Notes: generated by a model from the sequence alone, not told the origin. A DNA stretch of 25,291 nucleotides from Isoetes engelmannii (GCA_011763485.2 JAANSK020165553.1:1-25291); one strand, 5' to 3'. Shown: positions 1 through 10,560, numbered from the stretch's first letter. A program made the numbers and translations.

Positions 1-1175
1 CGCTTCCGCTATCTAGGAAATCCCACTGAAGGAATGGGAGGCCAATGACACCTCTGTGTCCTTCCCTCGGGTGCTTACTCCTCTAGAGTAGCCTGGGGTA
101 TACAGAGAGGGCCTAGCTCAGTAGTGAGCTACTGGGAAGGGAATTTCCCGTAGTTATACGATGGGAGCATCGTATAGTGTCGGGGAGCGTCACATTCACA
201 GCTAGCTAGCAATGCATGGCCTTTATATCAAAAGTTTTGAGTGCTTTCCTAAATGGTGATTTACGTGAGCTCATCTATTATGGAGCAGTCACTTGGCTTC
301 AAATATTTCTATTTTTGTTTATGAGACTATGCAAGATCTTTAGTCAGGCTTTTATTGCCAAATGCAAAAAACGATTTTTCTGGCTGCATTTGCACGTGAA
401 TGTAAAGATAACCTTGCAAATATACGATTTGTGTGGATAATGCCTATCTAAACATACAAAACATACGACAATAGAGCAGGTTCAACTCTTGCATGTTCTT
501 AAGGGGATGAAGGTTCGGTAAGGGGATGAAGCCCACATGGACTTGAAAATCTTGATATAGAATAAGGCATTAGTCGTTGAATCTCCAAGAAAAGATTCGC
601 TCGACTTTATACAATACGTCGTTTGCAGCGAGGTAGACAAAATAAATTTGATGTTAATAGTCGATCCAACGCCGCAAGTTTAGAACCAAAGAAATGTTTG
701 CCCCGGCCGAAGGCCGCCGCGATAAATTTCTTGTATCTATACATAATTTTTATATTGTTGTTGGCATGAAGGATCGCTTGTAGTGCCAAAGGGAATGGCA
801 GTCAATCGTTGTGCACAACAGTCTACATGAACTTCCTTGATTTAGATTCATGGCAACAAATCATTATTGGGCTTATACTTGGGCAAACAGCATAGCCATT
901 ATTGGGCTCATGCTAAAGACTACAAAAAGAGCTCTCTAATCTGCTATGCACCGAGATTTCTAAAACCACAGAATATTTAGATTCACATCCACAAATTCAG
1001 GGCAAACAAGAGATTTCTAAAAACACTACGTCAATAAACCTACAAAATATTTAGATTTACGGCAAAGAACAAAGCCCATGGATGGGCTCATACTTGGGCA
1101 CCAAATTCTACTCCATCAATTCCATAGGTCAACATTGTATATTTGTCCAATAGACATTTGATGTTGATGGAGATT
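1..1175. other. Intergenic, no recognisable gene
   Basis: I see no gene here. The first 200 bases are less AT-rich than the rest and contain small hairpins, such as AGCTCAGTAGTGAGCT near 116-131 and a TATACGATG/CATCGTATA stem near 156-178. A degenerate direct repeat of about 60-70 bases lies at about 952-1083, with blocks GAGATTTCTAAAA and ATATTTAGATT in both copies. The open stretches at 216-440 (plus) and 607-789 (minus) resemble no family I know and have no splice or promoter context, so I do not call them genes. Confidence 0.6.
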
Positions 1176-1214
1176 AGGAAAAAATGTGAAATACCCTTAT
1201 GCTTTGCTAAAATT

Positions 1215-1999
1215 ACTCGTTGTAATAGGTTAGAGTCACGTTAGAGTATTGCTAGTCGTCATTGTTACGCCTAGGGCTTGTCTTAAGCGAGGATGCTAGA
1301 AAGCTTAGGGGGCAATAAGTGTATGTGCTTGGGTAGTGTATAGGTGGGTCTAGAGGGTTGGAGGATATGCTAGACATCCAGTTGTCTTAGCGCTTGGGTG
1401 TGCATTGGTCTTTTAGGTAGTAGTCTTGTTGTCTCTTTTGTTGGGCCTGTATTGGTCTTCTAGCTAATAGTAATCTTGTTGTCACTTTTGCTGGGCCTCT
1501 GCCTGCCCAAACCAGTCCCTTAGCAGGAGCCTGGCAGCTGGGGTAACGGATTCCGTTTCACTTAGTTGCAGCCTTGAGCTGTGATAGATGGGTGTTCTTG
1601 CTCCTTGCTCCCCAGGTATCTAGCGGAGGGCTGGAATTTGAATCTGTGTCATTTATAGCGGCGTTCTTTTTTCTGGATCCTGCAGACATGCGAGCATCTG
1701 GCGACTGCGGACACCCAGGCCGACCCTCAGGCGGTCATCTGAAGTAGCAAGTCCAGGTTCTTCACATGGGTTCCTCCCGTTGTGATGGACTGGGTTCTTC
1801 CAGGACCCCATGCGTGTTGAAGGGGCAGCATACGTGGAGGGATTTTCGTGGGCGCCGGCTCTGGAGTAGTGCCTGTGAAGAAGTGAGTATAGAGACCCTT
1901 GTGGTCTCCTCCTATAGTAGCAGGTATGAAAGGAGTGCAGGAGTCTGCTATGGGTGGTGGGTATGGCCATCCCTCCAACTCGTGGCTTAAAAAAAAAAA
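1215..1999 (+). mobile_element. Insertion of ~785 bp ending in an A tract, unidentified
   Basis: This segment interrupts the left arm of the surrounding inverted-repeat element and is absent from the right arm, so it was probably inserted later. It ends in eleven A residues (1989-1999), as retroposed sequences do when read on the plus strand. It is more GC-rich than its surroundings. The flanks AAAATTACTC (left) and AAAAAAGCTC (right) are a weak candidate target duplication. The open stretches inside it (1653-2066 and 1727-2005 minus, 1766-1990 plus) resemble no family I recognise. It could be a retroposed transcript, a SINE-like or LINE-derived tail, or another element; the A tract alone does not decide this. 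Confidence 0.4.
1401..1497. repeat. Two-copy tandem repeat, ~48-50 bp
   Basis: Copy 1 (1401-1447) and copy 2 (1448-1497) share TTGGTCTT, AATCTTGTTGT or AGTCTTGTTGT, and a terminal TTTTG-TGGGCC. They differ by a few substitutions and short indels. The repeat lies inside the A-tailed insertion. Confidence 0.75.
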
Positions 2000-2390
2000 G
2001 CTCAAACGCCTCTCGTTTTAGGGGTATTTTTATGGAGATAACCGCAACTTTTTTGTGATGATCCAAATGAAAATGTATTCTTCAGATGCATTGAATAGGA
2101 GGATGAGATCTTTCTATCAAAGTTAAGATCACCGAAATCGAAGCCCAAAATTTTAAGTTATGGTCTTCTAAATCCCTCCTAAATTTTTACAAATCTTTTG
2201 TGTATTAAAAATCATATAACTTGTGATTTCGAACTCCGATTTAGGTGATCTTAGGTTCGATAAAAAGATCCCATATTCTTTTACAATATATCTGAAGAGC
2301 ACATTCTCGTCATTTCCATAAAAATACCCACAAAACTAGGGGCGTTTGAACAATTTTCGCAAAACATAAGGGTATTTCACAAATTTTCCC

Positions 2391-3269
2391 ATTAAAATTT
2401 CATTCATTTATTCATTCATATAACTTTATTCTATTCAGCAAGTTGAGCATATTCTAGGATACCCTTTGGCCAAGGTAACTAGCAGTGGGGAAAGTCCTAG
2501 GCATGCCAATTTTACCGGTACAAATCGTTATTTTTCTGGTACATAGGAAATTTTGTAGGAACTGGTCCTATGATAAGCCGGTACATTTGAAGATCAATAG
2601 GATAATAGTTGGTACAATTGAGATTTGAGAGGTAAAGTGGTGGTACATAGAAATATCTATAGGAAACATATGTATTCATATCTATTATTATATTTTAAAA
2701 TTTATGCAACCTAAATATCTATAATCTCCTCCTACATGCCGAGATGCGGCTCCTTTTATTTTGTAGCAGAGCAGACTAAATTTATTCATAGCTTGAGCAG
2801 AAAAATGGAAACAATTAGCAAACTAAATTATTCATAGCTTTAGCAGAAAAATGAAAATGATTAGCAAAGTGGGAACAAGGGCAACATTCGTACATTTACT
2901 ATTTCTTCCTTGATTATGGAGAGCAAGATATATGGGCAGAACACCAGCGACGAATAAAGAAGATAATGAAGAGAATTTTGAAGACAAGAAAAAGTCAGAA
3001 GATTGAATCGCCTATATGATTTATTTTCTGTAGGAAATATTCGAACTTCAAAAATCTGCTAATAAATTGCCTGTACACTTTTTGGATTGCCTCTAGTATC
3101 TTAATTTTGGATTGCCTATCTAGTATCTTTAAGTTTGTAGGAATTTTTATTGTACCACAAAAAGCTTTCCCACCACTAACTAGTTATCAACAATAATCTA
3201 AAACTCGCATTAGATTGTGCCACGTAGCCATGTTCACAATTTTATCCCATGAATTCCTAGGTTTCAGCT
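2391..3269. other. Upstream flank of the methyltransferase gene
   Basis: AT-rich sequence with no gene. It must contain the promoter and 5' leader of the methyltransferase gene that starts at 3270, but I cannot place a convincing TATA box. The motif GGTACA recurs between about 2518 and 2650, and a two-copy repeat lies at 2775-2867. Confidence 0.5.
2775..2867. repeat. Two-copy tandem repeat, 47/46 bp
   Basis: Copies at 2775-2821 and 2822-2867 both read ACTAAAT-TATTCATAGCTT, then AGCAGAAAAATG, then ATTAGCAA, with about four differences. This is a local duplication about 400 bp upstream of the methyltransferase start codon. Confidence 0.85.
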
Positions 3270-4968
3270 ATGGCGTTTGTTTGCGGTCTGATCTCGTACC
3301 ATGGCCTCTTCCCCACTTCGTCTTTTAAAGGAATCAGTGCTGTGGCAAATGTATCAGCTTCCGTAAATCCTTCTCGCGAATTTGGGCCATTTGAAGAAGC
3401 CCCCCTGAAGCAGCCTCGCTATTCCGGAGATAATCCTTCTTCTAAACTCGTCAACATTCTTATTTCGATCAAACCCTTGTTTGGGTTAATGAAACTGGGA
3501 GCCCGGAAAGTTATGATTGGGTATGGTAAAACAATGCCTTAGCTTAGTCTATTCATTTCCGTGTGCATTGCTCCTTAGCCTTTTTTTTTGGATGTGATTA
3601 GAACAGCAGAAAAGAAGGGAATAATGTGGAGACAAATGTCCAAAGAGCTTCTTGCAGCGGATGTATATTCTGAGAAAGAGATTGTGGAGGATAAGTTAGT
3701 GGTTTACCCAGATTGTGAGTACTATCTTTTCATTTGCCAATATAAGGATTCAGATGTAATAGAAAACTGAAGGTAAAGTCATGATATAACATATGCAGAT
3801 TATTTGAAGGAGTTCCATGCATATGAGAATGGAAACCTTTCATGGCAGGTGAATTTCAATTGCTGAAATGACTAGAAGTTTATTCTTGTATGTGCTATGA
3901 CAACATCATATCAAATTTCAGGAGTAGCAGGCTGCATCCGAGGCAGAGTGTGCAACGATGTCTATGATCTCAAGGGCAATACCTACTGTAGAGACATTGG
4001 ATGAAGCTGTCGCAGTGCTCCGTGGAAATTGGCTTGACACTGTTCAGGACCATCATTTAAAATACTCTGATCTGGGGTTCAATCAAATAATTGATGTAGG
4101 TTGCTCTATAGGCGCAAGCACTGTAGCTCTCGCTGATCATTTTCCTACTGCACAAGTAACGGTCAGTCTTCTTTCTTATGATCATCAAAGTTGCTTAATT
4201 CTGCTACTTTTTCTTCTTGATCAAATTTTTTCTTTCAGGGGCTGGATTTGTCGCCTTATTTCCTTGCAGTGGCCCAATATAAGGAAAAGCAAAGAGCAAA
4301 AAATGGAGTTTTAAAGAGACATCGCATACAATGGATACATGCTAATGGTGAAACTAGTAACCTACCTTCATGCAGCTTTGATATAGTTTCGCTTGCTTTT
4401 GTGGTGAGTCACTATATATTTCGGGTATAATAAAATTCTTTAGCCATTAATCATGTTGAGGCATTATACATGTACTGAAAAAAAAAGGGCTATGCTTTAG
4501 ATTCATGAGTGTCCTAGTTATGCAACAAGAGGACTTCTAAAGGAGGCCTATAGGATTTTAAAACCCGGGGGAACAATTGCGATTACAGATAATTCGGTGA
4601 GTGTTGGCAGTTTTTGGTTAGTACTTTGTTTCAAAAAGAATCCTGATTCTGATTCATGCTGTTCTTTTGTCATTCCAGCCAAAGTCTAAGATTATACAGG
4701 TAATAAATAAGTGCCTTTTACTTTTGAGTTTTTGATACTCCAAATGCGTTACTCATCCTTCTGTCTTTGTTATGTACGTTTTGGGGATATGCAGAACCTG
4801 CCACCGGTGCTATTTACGTTGCAGAAATCCACAGAACCATGGATGGATGAATATTATTCACTTGATCTACTTGAAATTATGCAAGATACTGGTTTCGTTT
4901 ACGTTAATTCCATTTTGACCGACCCACGGCACCACACAACAACTGGAACTGTACCTCTCTCAAAGTGA
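3270..4968 (+). CDS. SAM-dependent class I methyltransferase, probably plastid-targeted (At4g29590-like)
   Basis: Eight exons: 3270-3520, 3602-3714, 3799-3848, 3931-4161, 4239-4403, 4501-4596, 4679-4699 and 4795-4968 (stop included). The coding length is 1101 bases, giving 366 residues. All introns are GT-AG and every junction keeps frame. The Rossmann methyltransferase core is clear: SAM-binding motif I DVGCSIGAS at residues 193-201, the acidic position of GLDLSPYF at 218, FDIVSLAFVIHECP spanning the exon 5/6 junction, and LKPGGT near 290. The C-terminal motif TDPRHHTTTGTVP is typical of this plant family. The first ~45 residues are rich in Ser/Ala/Phe and poor in acids, fitting a chloroplast transit peptide (inference). 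The start ATG has favourable context (GCTATGGCG) and nothing open lies upstream. The methyl acceptor is not evident from sequence, and the Arabidopsis relatives are mostly named only by superfamily. Exon 7 encodes just seven residues. Confidence 0.93.
3917..3933 (+). other. Four-AG tandem splice acceptor of methyltransferase exon 4
   Basis: The acceptor reads TTCAGGAGTAGCAGGCT, with AG dinucleotides ending at 3921, 3924, 3927 and 3930, each three bases apart. All four keep the same frame. The first two would bring the in-frame TAG (3925-3927) into the mRNA. The third adds one Gln. The fourth joins TGG-CAG directly to GCT-GCA and matches the length I expect from family members, so I start exon 4 at 3931. 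Confidence 0.8.
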
Positions 4969-5540
4969 ATAATGGCCCTTCTTTGGAGAAATCTGTTTGC
5001 AATGATGTAGATGATGTATTAGTGGGTTTTTGGGGCTACGCCACAACAATTTAGCACAACAGGATTCCATTTAATCTTCAGCAGTCCGATTGGTTGGACT
5101 TGAGACCAAATTCAATTTGAGAGGCATTGTAGGAACAAAACAAGTACTGGCTAACAGACAGCCTATCTGGCATCTTCTCCAAACACAAATTGATAGTCTG
5201 TAAAGAAATTCGCCCACTTCTGCAGCAAAATCGAAGATATCAAGCCCACAAATTTGCACAGACTTTGGCCTCGAATTGAAGGAGAGAAACAAAAAGGATG
5301 ATGTCTCAAATGCAACAAAATGATGTGCACTTAGTAGAATAATAGGAAAATAGAGAGGAAGCAAAGCCATAGCAACTGCAGACTACAACCTAAACTTAGG
5401 CCTATTGAAAAAATTTAAAAAGTAGTTAGTTTAAAAAATGGGCTAGGAGCAGACCTCCATAGGGTGTAACCTAAGTTTAGGCCCTCTGCCATGTAGAATA
5501 AGAAGCCTTCAAACCATGGCCATTTCCCATTGAAGTATGT
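4969..5540. other. 3' flank of the methyltransferase gene, no further gene
   Basis: This holds the presumed 3' untranslated region. I see no perfect AATAAA close behind the stop; AATAATGG follows it directly. The minus-strand open stretch at 5071-5370 has no recognisable domain. CCTAAACTTAGGCC near 5388 and its inverted counterpart near 5467 form a small inverted repeat. Confidence 0.5.
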
Positions 5541-5831
5541 GCTCCTAACCTAGAAATAATGTAAGAAGTCAAACCCAGGTGCTCTTAACCTAGAAATAAT
5601 GCAAGAAGACAAACCAAGGTGCTCCTAACCTAGAAATAATGCAAGAAGACAAACCCAGGTCCTAACTTAGAAATAATGCAAGAAGACAAATCCACGTGCT
5701 CCTAACCTAGAAATAATGCAAGAAGACAAACCAGGTGCAAACTCACTAATTCAGATGAAGACAAATCCAGGTGCAAATCACTAATTCAGATGAAGACAAA
5801 TCCAGGTGCAAATTCAGATATTTAGATGAGG
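5541..5831. repeat. Compound minisatellite: five ~40-bp units, then two and a half ~36-bp units
   Basis: Units of the first type are 5541-5580, 5581-5620, 5621-5660, 5661-5697 and 5698-5736, each carrying CCTAACCTAGAAATAATG and AAGAAGACAAAC. Units of the second type are 5737-5772, 5773-5807 and a partial 5808-5831, carrying CACTAATTCAGATG. Both types end in GAAGACAAA-CCAGGT, so the second seems to have arisen by replacing the front half of the first. Confidence 0.92.
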
Positions 5832-6263
5832 CCGGATCCCCACTAGGGCAAAGTTCGAGTTGCATCCCTTTGCAAAGGCGAATATGTTGGGGTTTATGAA
5901 ATATGAAGAGTATTTTTTTTATGAAAACTCCGTATAAGGGATAATTCCGCTTGATCCCATGCATGCACATACCATATAAACTTTGCATTAGGCGCATCAC
6001 TTGGGAGCCGGTGTAATGGGAATGGTTGTTTTGCATGGTTTGAGGTCCCACATGGCACAATAACGTCCCAAAAACTTTGTAATGGAGGTAAGAACCGTCC
6101 ATTTGTTCAAGTCTGAAAAAGAGAGGCCACTTGGATAAGAAGTTCTAAATTAGAGTTATTGGAAAAGAAAAGCAAACTCTTCATTCCCCTTCTCCCCAAG
6201 CTATCACTTATGCAACTTAGGCAACCATCGGCAAAAGAGCTGTGCTAGCAAAAGAATTGGTTC
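5832..6263. other. Intergenic, nothing recognised
   Basis: AT-rich DNA between the minisatellite and the 3' end of the first LINE. The minus-strand open stretch 5746-6102 runs into the minisatellite and looks fortuitous. Confidence 0.5.
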
Positions 6264-7423
6264 TTTTTTTTTTAAAAGATAAAAACTCGATTAAATATGA
6301 GTAAAATTACACTTGTTGTTGGATTGTATAACATCTTCATGTCCGAAATGGATCATGAGGGGTAACCATATAGCAAGTAAGCATTTACTATCTAGAACCG
6401 ACTAAGAAAAAGGTCCCATATTTTATGAGCAACATCCTCCTCTAGTTTTAAGTCGTTGATCTGCTTCAAGAATTTAGCTTTCAACAACCCCAACAAACTA
6501 GATGCATCAAGGAATTGATCTTGAAGAGCAAGGAGACTTTGCCTCTTCCATATAGACCAGCATATCCAACCCTCTGCTATATGAATAGCCAATTTCATTG
6601 GGAGAGACCAAGTATTAGTCCTAACGCCACTTCCTTCAACCGAATTGTCGGTTGAAAAAAATCTTCGAACTTATTCCATATTTATTGGATATCCGTATAG
6701 TCGATAATATAATGTTCTAATGTTTCTTTTGCTCTCCCACAGACACGGCAAACTGGACTTACAAAGTGGAATGGTGGTTGCTCATTTACACGGAAGATCA
6801 TTTTGGTGAGGACACATCGCATCGCTCAATATCAAGGAATAGAAGCCGGGGCAGTCGATTATACTAATTCCGGTGAAGAGCAGGTAGATTTGAAGCAAGA
6901 GGTTGCAGTAGCAGGTCGGAGCAGCAGGGAGATCCCCATTCCACTTTGTAGGGGAAGGGAGCTTGGGGCTCCCTTTCTTTGCAAAAAGGGCAGACCCTCT
7001 CTCGGCTCCCGCCAGCCGCGGAACCCCTACCCTCTGTTGCAAAGAAAGGGAGCCCCAAGATCCCTTCCCCTATACATCATTCCTGATCTTATGCACCACC
7101 ATGTTCATTCTTAGAGACCCATGCATAATCTACCATAAAAGTGTACAGACCTTTAGCGGCAATACATTTTTTCCAAACCCCTTTCCACATACTTACCAAT
7201 TGAACTCTGTTTAGGGTAGTTTCCCGCTTCCTTGATACCAGACAAACTTCATCTTGGACCAGTAGTTTGTATGATTTACACACAAAGTGACCTTCCAACA
7301 AAAGCCAATTTGTCAACCAGAATTCATCAACAACGGGATGTACATACTGTGGAATAAACTACAAGATCCCAAATCCTTTTATAACGTTCCTTCAGTGGAA
7401 ATGTATCTCCCCCCTTCTTCTTC
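6264..7423 (-). mobile_element. LINE A: decayed 3' part of an L1-type LINE (zf-RVT region)
   Basis: On the minus strand the element ends in an A tract, seen here as ten T residues at 6264-6273. Before it, about 6392-6800 encodes a broken reverse-transcriptase zinc-binding (zf-RVT) domain: VCRVCGRAKETLEHY gives the CxxC and H, followed by a stop, an IWNKF segment, and the C-terminal part at 6392-6598 containing WSIWKRQSLLAL. The 7089-7316 stretch (WKGVWKK...LYTFMV) plausibly supplies the N-terminal half of the same domain. A hairpin-bearing insertion lies between the halves. Several stops and frame changes make this a dead fragment. In plant LINEs this domain sits at the C-terminal end of ORF2. 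Assignment of 7089-7423 to this copy is inference. Confidence 0.7.
6949..7072. repeat. Near-perfect inverted repeat (36-bp arms, 52-bp loop)
   Basis: The left arm 6949-6984 and right arm 7037-7072 pair at 35 of 36 positions (both include GGCTCCCTTTCTTTGCAA or its complement). The sequence is GC-richer than its flanks. It lies within LINE A, between the two halves of the zf-RVT domain, so it looks like a later insertion. Weaker pairing continues outward. The true ends, and any target duplication, are not clear. Confidence 0.85.
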
Positions 7424-7570
7424 TTTTTTTTGAGGGACGTTAAACTTTGTTGAAAATCCAAGTCAAAAGATATGCATATACGGGGTTAAAATCTCAGAGG
7501 ATACTCATGATCCACTGAGTAGGACCATCAGCCTATGCACAAGACAACACACTCAAATAGATCTCAAAGA

Positions 7571-8182
7571 TCAACTGCCGCTTGGCGAGAGCCGCGAAGG
7601 ACAATGGTGGGCCTTAGCAATTCTAGTTTGTGTGTCCTGGAGGATAGCAGCAGCAGAAATGTCACCCTTAAAGGCACACAATCTTCTGCGCTTCCAGATA
7701 GACCATAACCACCATCCTGATGCTAAGTGAAATGTCTGACTTCGCAACTTATGCCAAGTATCTGGATGAATTGCCAAGAGCACTTGCTGACTTGTTAATG
7801 TGACATGAAAAAAAGCAAGCAGTCAAGACCAAACAGGTTGGAGGTGATCACACAAAAAGAAACAATTTCTCAATAGTATCATTCCTTTGCTTGCACAGTA
7901 GGCAGAATGCTGACACTCGAGGATCCAATCTGTAGATAAGCACATTAACACGAGAGCATCTATGAAGAATCTGCCACCAAAGCACATCCACTTTAAGATG
8001 AAGTAGTTTATCCCAAGCCCAAGTCCATATACGTGTCCAACTAGGAGGTGGGAGCTGAAGGAACCACTTGGTGGATGGCGAAAGAATCTCACCATTGACA
8101 AGCCTTCAATAGCCTCTAGAGCAACGAATGGTAGAGTACCAGCAACCTTTTGCCAAATAGGTCTATCCCACAAAGACAACAA
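7571..8182 (-). pseudogene. LINE B zf-RVT domain, broken
   Basis: On the minus strand one frame gives WDKLLHLKVDVLWWQILHR, then FCLLCKQRNDTIEKLFLF, the CxxC and downstream part of a reverse-transcriptase zinc-binding domain. Another frame gives SIWKRRRLCAF near the C-terminal end, which is the segment also seen in LINE A. The useful frame changes more than once and stops intervene. Confidence 0.75.
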
Positions 8183-8817
8183 AAATTTGGTCTAAAGGAC
8201 CTCTCAGGCCGTTAACTGGCCAGAATTGTGAAGAATCATGCCAACCTCCAATGTTGTTGAGTTAATGGATGGACTGCGGCGTTATTTTTCACAGGTATCT
8301 ACCAACAAGGAGCACTCAACTGATGACAGGCAACATGATTAATACAAAATAAGGTCTGTACTATTTTCCAAGACTCCAACAAGCTTTTCAAAAAAGGGCA
8401 TAGTTGATAAAAGAGAGCCCAAAAGAAGAAGCGGCTTTAATGAAGCTTTCCCAAAAGAAACACAACGTGCAAGCAACTGCTTCACCAACCGTAATCAGGT
8501 GAATCAACCCTATCGTTAAGGATCCCCCAAATAAACCTAGAAATTAGAATCTTACTTTGCAAATGGAAGTCTGTCATACCACCTGCAAATTTTGGCCTAG
8601 TACATTTGGACCATGCAATCTTCACCACGTCATGCTCTTCATTCCCACCCTAAATAAGGTTATGGACAATGGTAACTATCATTTGAAATTTTAACTGGGA
8701 AGCCAGAAGGGCACAGGCCATATAGACGTAGGAATTACTTAAAACGTGCTTAACAATAGTTATTCGCACTGGCAGAGAGAGCTTAGCAGTATTCTACCAA
8801 AACAAATGCTTGCGCAA

Positions 8818-10095
8818 TCATTCTATGATAATATTGCAAGCACCTGAGGTAGAAATATGAATGCACATGGGAATACCGAGAAGTTTAGTAGCCTTCCCAT
8901 GAGGAAGCATCTTCCAAGGAAAATCAGCAACATAAGGAGGCATAACACCATTAAGCATCCATAAGGCAGAGCATTTTGGCCAACCTACTACAAGAACTCC
9001 GGATGCTAAAGAAAAAGTATCAAGAAGAAGGTTCGCATTCTGAAGATTGTCCGCTTCAGCAACCAGAAAGAGGAATGTGTCATCAGCATGTAGATTACAA
9101 ACTTCTTGTGAACCATCCTCCATAGTCAAACCCTGCATTATCCCATCTTGCACTGCCTTAGCGAATAACTGAGAGAGGACCTTATGTAAACGAAAGCGGA
9201 GCTAATGGGCATCCGTGGCGAACTCCTTGCCCAACAAGAAACACAGTGCAGGGTTCCCCTGAAAAAGCATAGTAGACCATGTAGAGATATGGAGTTTCAT
9301 AATATCATTGGTGAACTGCTGACCAAAACCCAACGTCAGGAGGCTCTTTTTCAAAAATTCCCAATCCCCACTATCATATGCCTTGGCAAAATCTAATTTA
9401 AAATAGACTAGTGATGACCTTTCAATTTGGCCCAATACGTACTTCTCATAAGCCGTTGCAACATTGTCTAAAATGCTTCTTCTTGGTAAGAAGCCAACTG
9501 AGTAGAAGAGATTGAAGAAGCCAAGACATCACGTACTTTCTTTGCAAGGGCCTTAGCAAATATATTTATACAAGGAAGACAATAGTGTGATAGGGTGCCA
9601 GTCAAATATTATTTTCGGCTCCTTACACTTGGGTATAAGGGACATGTAGCCAGCATTTAAGATCTTATCCAAACTTATGAACCTACGGAACTCACAAATA
9701 GCATTGCAAAGATCACAACCCAACCAATCCCAATATTCCTGAAAAAATTCCACAGGGACACCATCTAGGCCAGGGCACTTGTCTTAGCAGCTGAATGTAA
9801 GTCATCGATGGTGATGTTCGATTCTAAATGTACACATTGCTCTGCTGACTCTATGGGGTGTACCTTAGACAAGACTACAAGTTGCAAGTCCTCTTGAAAG
9901 GTCAACTGATTCCTGGCAAAGAAAGAGGAGAAATGGTCATGGAGGTACTGTTTCAACTGAAATGGCTCAAAAATATCTGAGCCATTAGGCAAAATAAGGG
10001 AGTTAATAGAGGCCATCATACGCCTTCTCTTAGCAGGCCAAAAAAAGAAGTAAGAGCATCTATCACCAGACTTAAACCATTCTAATCCAACCTTT
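8818..10095 (-). pseudogene. LINE B reverse transcriptase, frameshifted
   Basis: In order on the minus strand: WFKSGDRCSYFF near 10060 (pre-RT WFKEGD-type motif); KCPGLDGVPVEFFQEYW from about 9780, after a frameshift; AGYMSLIPKCKEP and DWHPITLLSSLYKY at about 9560-9650; another shift into AKALAKKVRDVLASS; another into RSILDNVATAYEKY; then YFKLDFAKAYD near 9400 with the first catalytic Asp. NLHADDTFLF near 9070 is the FADD/YADD-type box, here His-Ala-Asp-Asp. I count at least three frameshifts plus stops. The order and motifs match the plant L1 RT (RVT_1). Confidence 0.9.
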
Positions 10096-10099
10096 AAAG

Positions 10100-10560
10100 C
10101 ATGAATTCATTAATTTGACCAATTCGAGCTATTTTGAGAATTTGAGCTAGCAAGCATGACCCATTTTTTACTAACTTCAAGCTATTAACTAGCAAGATCA
10201 AATCTTACTCATCTCAAGCTAGCAAGCATGCCACATTTTAGGTTCATCTTTAGCTAGGAAGCTGCTCACCATTCAACTCATACCAAGCTAGCAAGCAAGA
10301 TGCATTGTACCGATGTTAGGCCAGCAAGCTAGTCACAATTTACTCACTCCAATCTAGCAAGCAAGATGCATTGTGACCATTCTAAGCTAGCAAAGCTAGT
10401 CACACTTAATTGATTCTAGCATCTAGCACGAATGATGCAACATAATCACATATGCTATCAAGCAGTCACAGTTTACTCGTTCCAAGCTAACTAGCAAGAC
10501 ACATCATACTCATTCAGCATGCAAGCTAGTCAATCTAAACTCACTCTAATCTAGCAAGCA
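10100..10560. repeat. Degenerate minisatellite with core CAAGCTAGCAAGCAAGATGC
   Basis: About eight to ten imperfect units, spaced roughly 45-60 bases, each carry CTAGCAAGCA or a close variant followed by ATGCATTGT or ACTCACTC-type sequence. Clear examples lie near 10146, 10220, 10291, 10350 and 10550. Units vary in length, so this is an old, drifting array. Confidence 0.75.

Larger units (their letters stand above)
1176..2390. mobile_element. Inverted-repeat (MITE-like) element, split by an insertion
   Basis: The outer ends are inverted repeats. 1176-1214, read forward, matches 2352-2390 read on the other strand, sharing GTGAAATACCCTTATG and a following TTTGC-AAAATT block. The inner arms also pair: 2000-2140 against about 2205-2350, sharing CAAACGCC, GGGTATTTTTATGGA, TTCTTCAGAT and AAGATCACC. 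The right arm runs without a break from the outer to the inner block, whereas the left arm is cut between about 1215 and 2000 by extra sequence. Without that insertion the element would be a fold-back of about 430 bp, typical of a non-autonomous DNA transposon. ATT (possibly ATTA) flanks both ends as a candidate target duplication, but the exact first base is uncertain. I see no transposase and do not assign a superfamily. Confidence 0.7.
7424..10095 (-). mobile_element. LINE B: 5'-truncated L1-type LINE, pol (ORF2) remnant
   Basis: On the minus strand this runs from about 10095 (5' truncation, at the edge of a minisatellite) to an A tract seen as eight T residues at 7424-7431. Reading along the minus strand, it has the pre-RT segment, the reverse transcriptase, a connecting region and the zf-RVT domain, in normal plant LINE order. 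The endonuclease domain that should come first is missing. The element is non-functional, with several frameshifts and stops. Confidence 0.88.

Noticed and set aside
110-180. A-box-like TAGCTCAGTAGTGAG suggesting a tRNA or SINE head
   Set aside because: No B box (GGTTCGA-type) follows at the right distance and no cloverleaf can be folded.
216-440. 74-codon plus-strand ORF with hydrophobic middle
   Set aside because: No family resemblance, AT-rich, no splice or promoter context.
1653-2066. 137-codon minus-strand ORF and overlapping frames
   Set aside because: It crosses the boundary between the A-tailed insertion and the inverted-repeat arm, so it cannot be one old gene.
5746-6102. 118-codon minus-strand ORF
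   Set aside because: It runs into the minisatellite and encodes its repeat; no domain.
6803-7114. 103-codon plus-strand ORF and minus-strand CPFCKE motif as a possible zinc protein
   Set aside because: Both come from the hairpin and its complement, not from conserved coding sequence.
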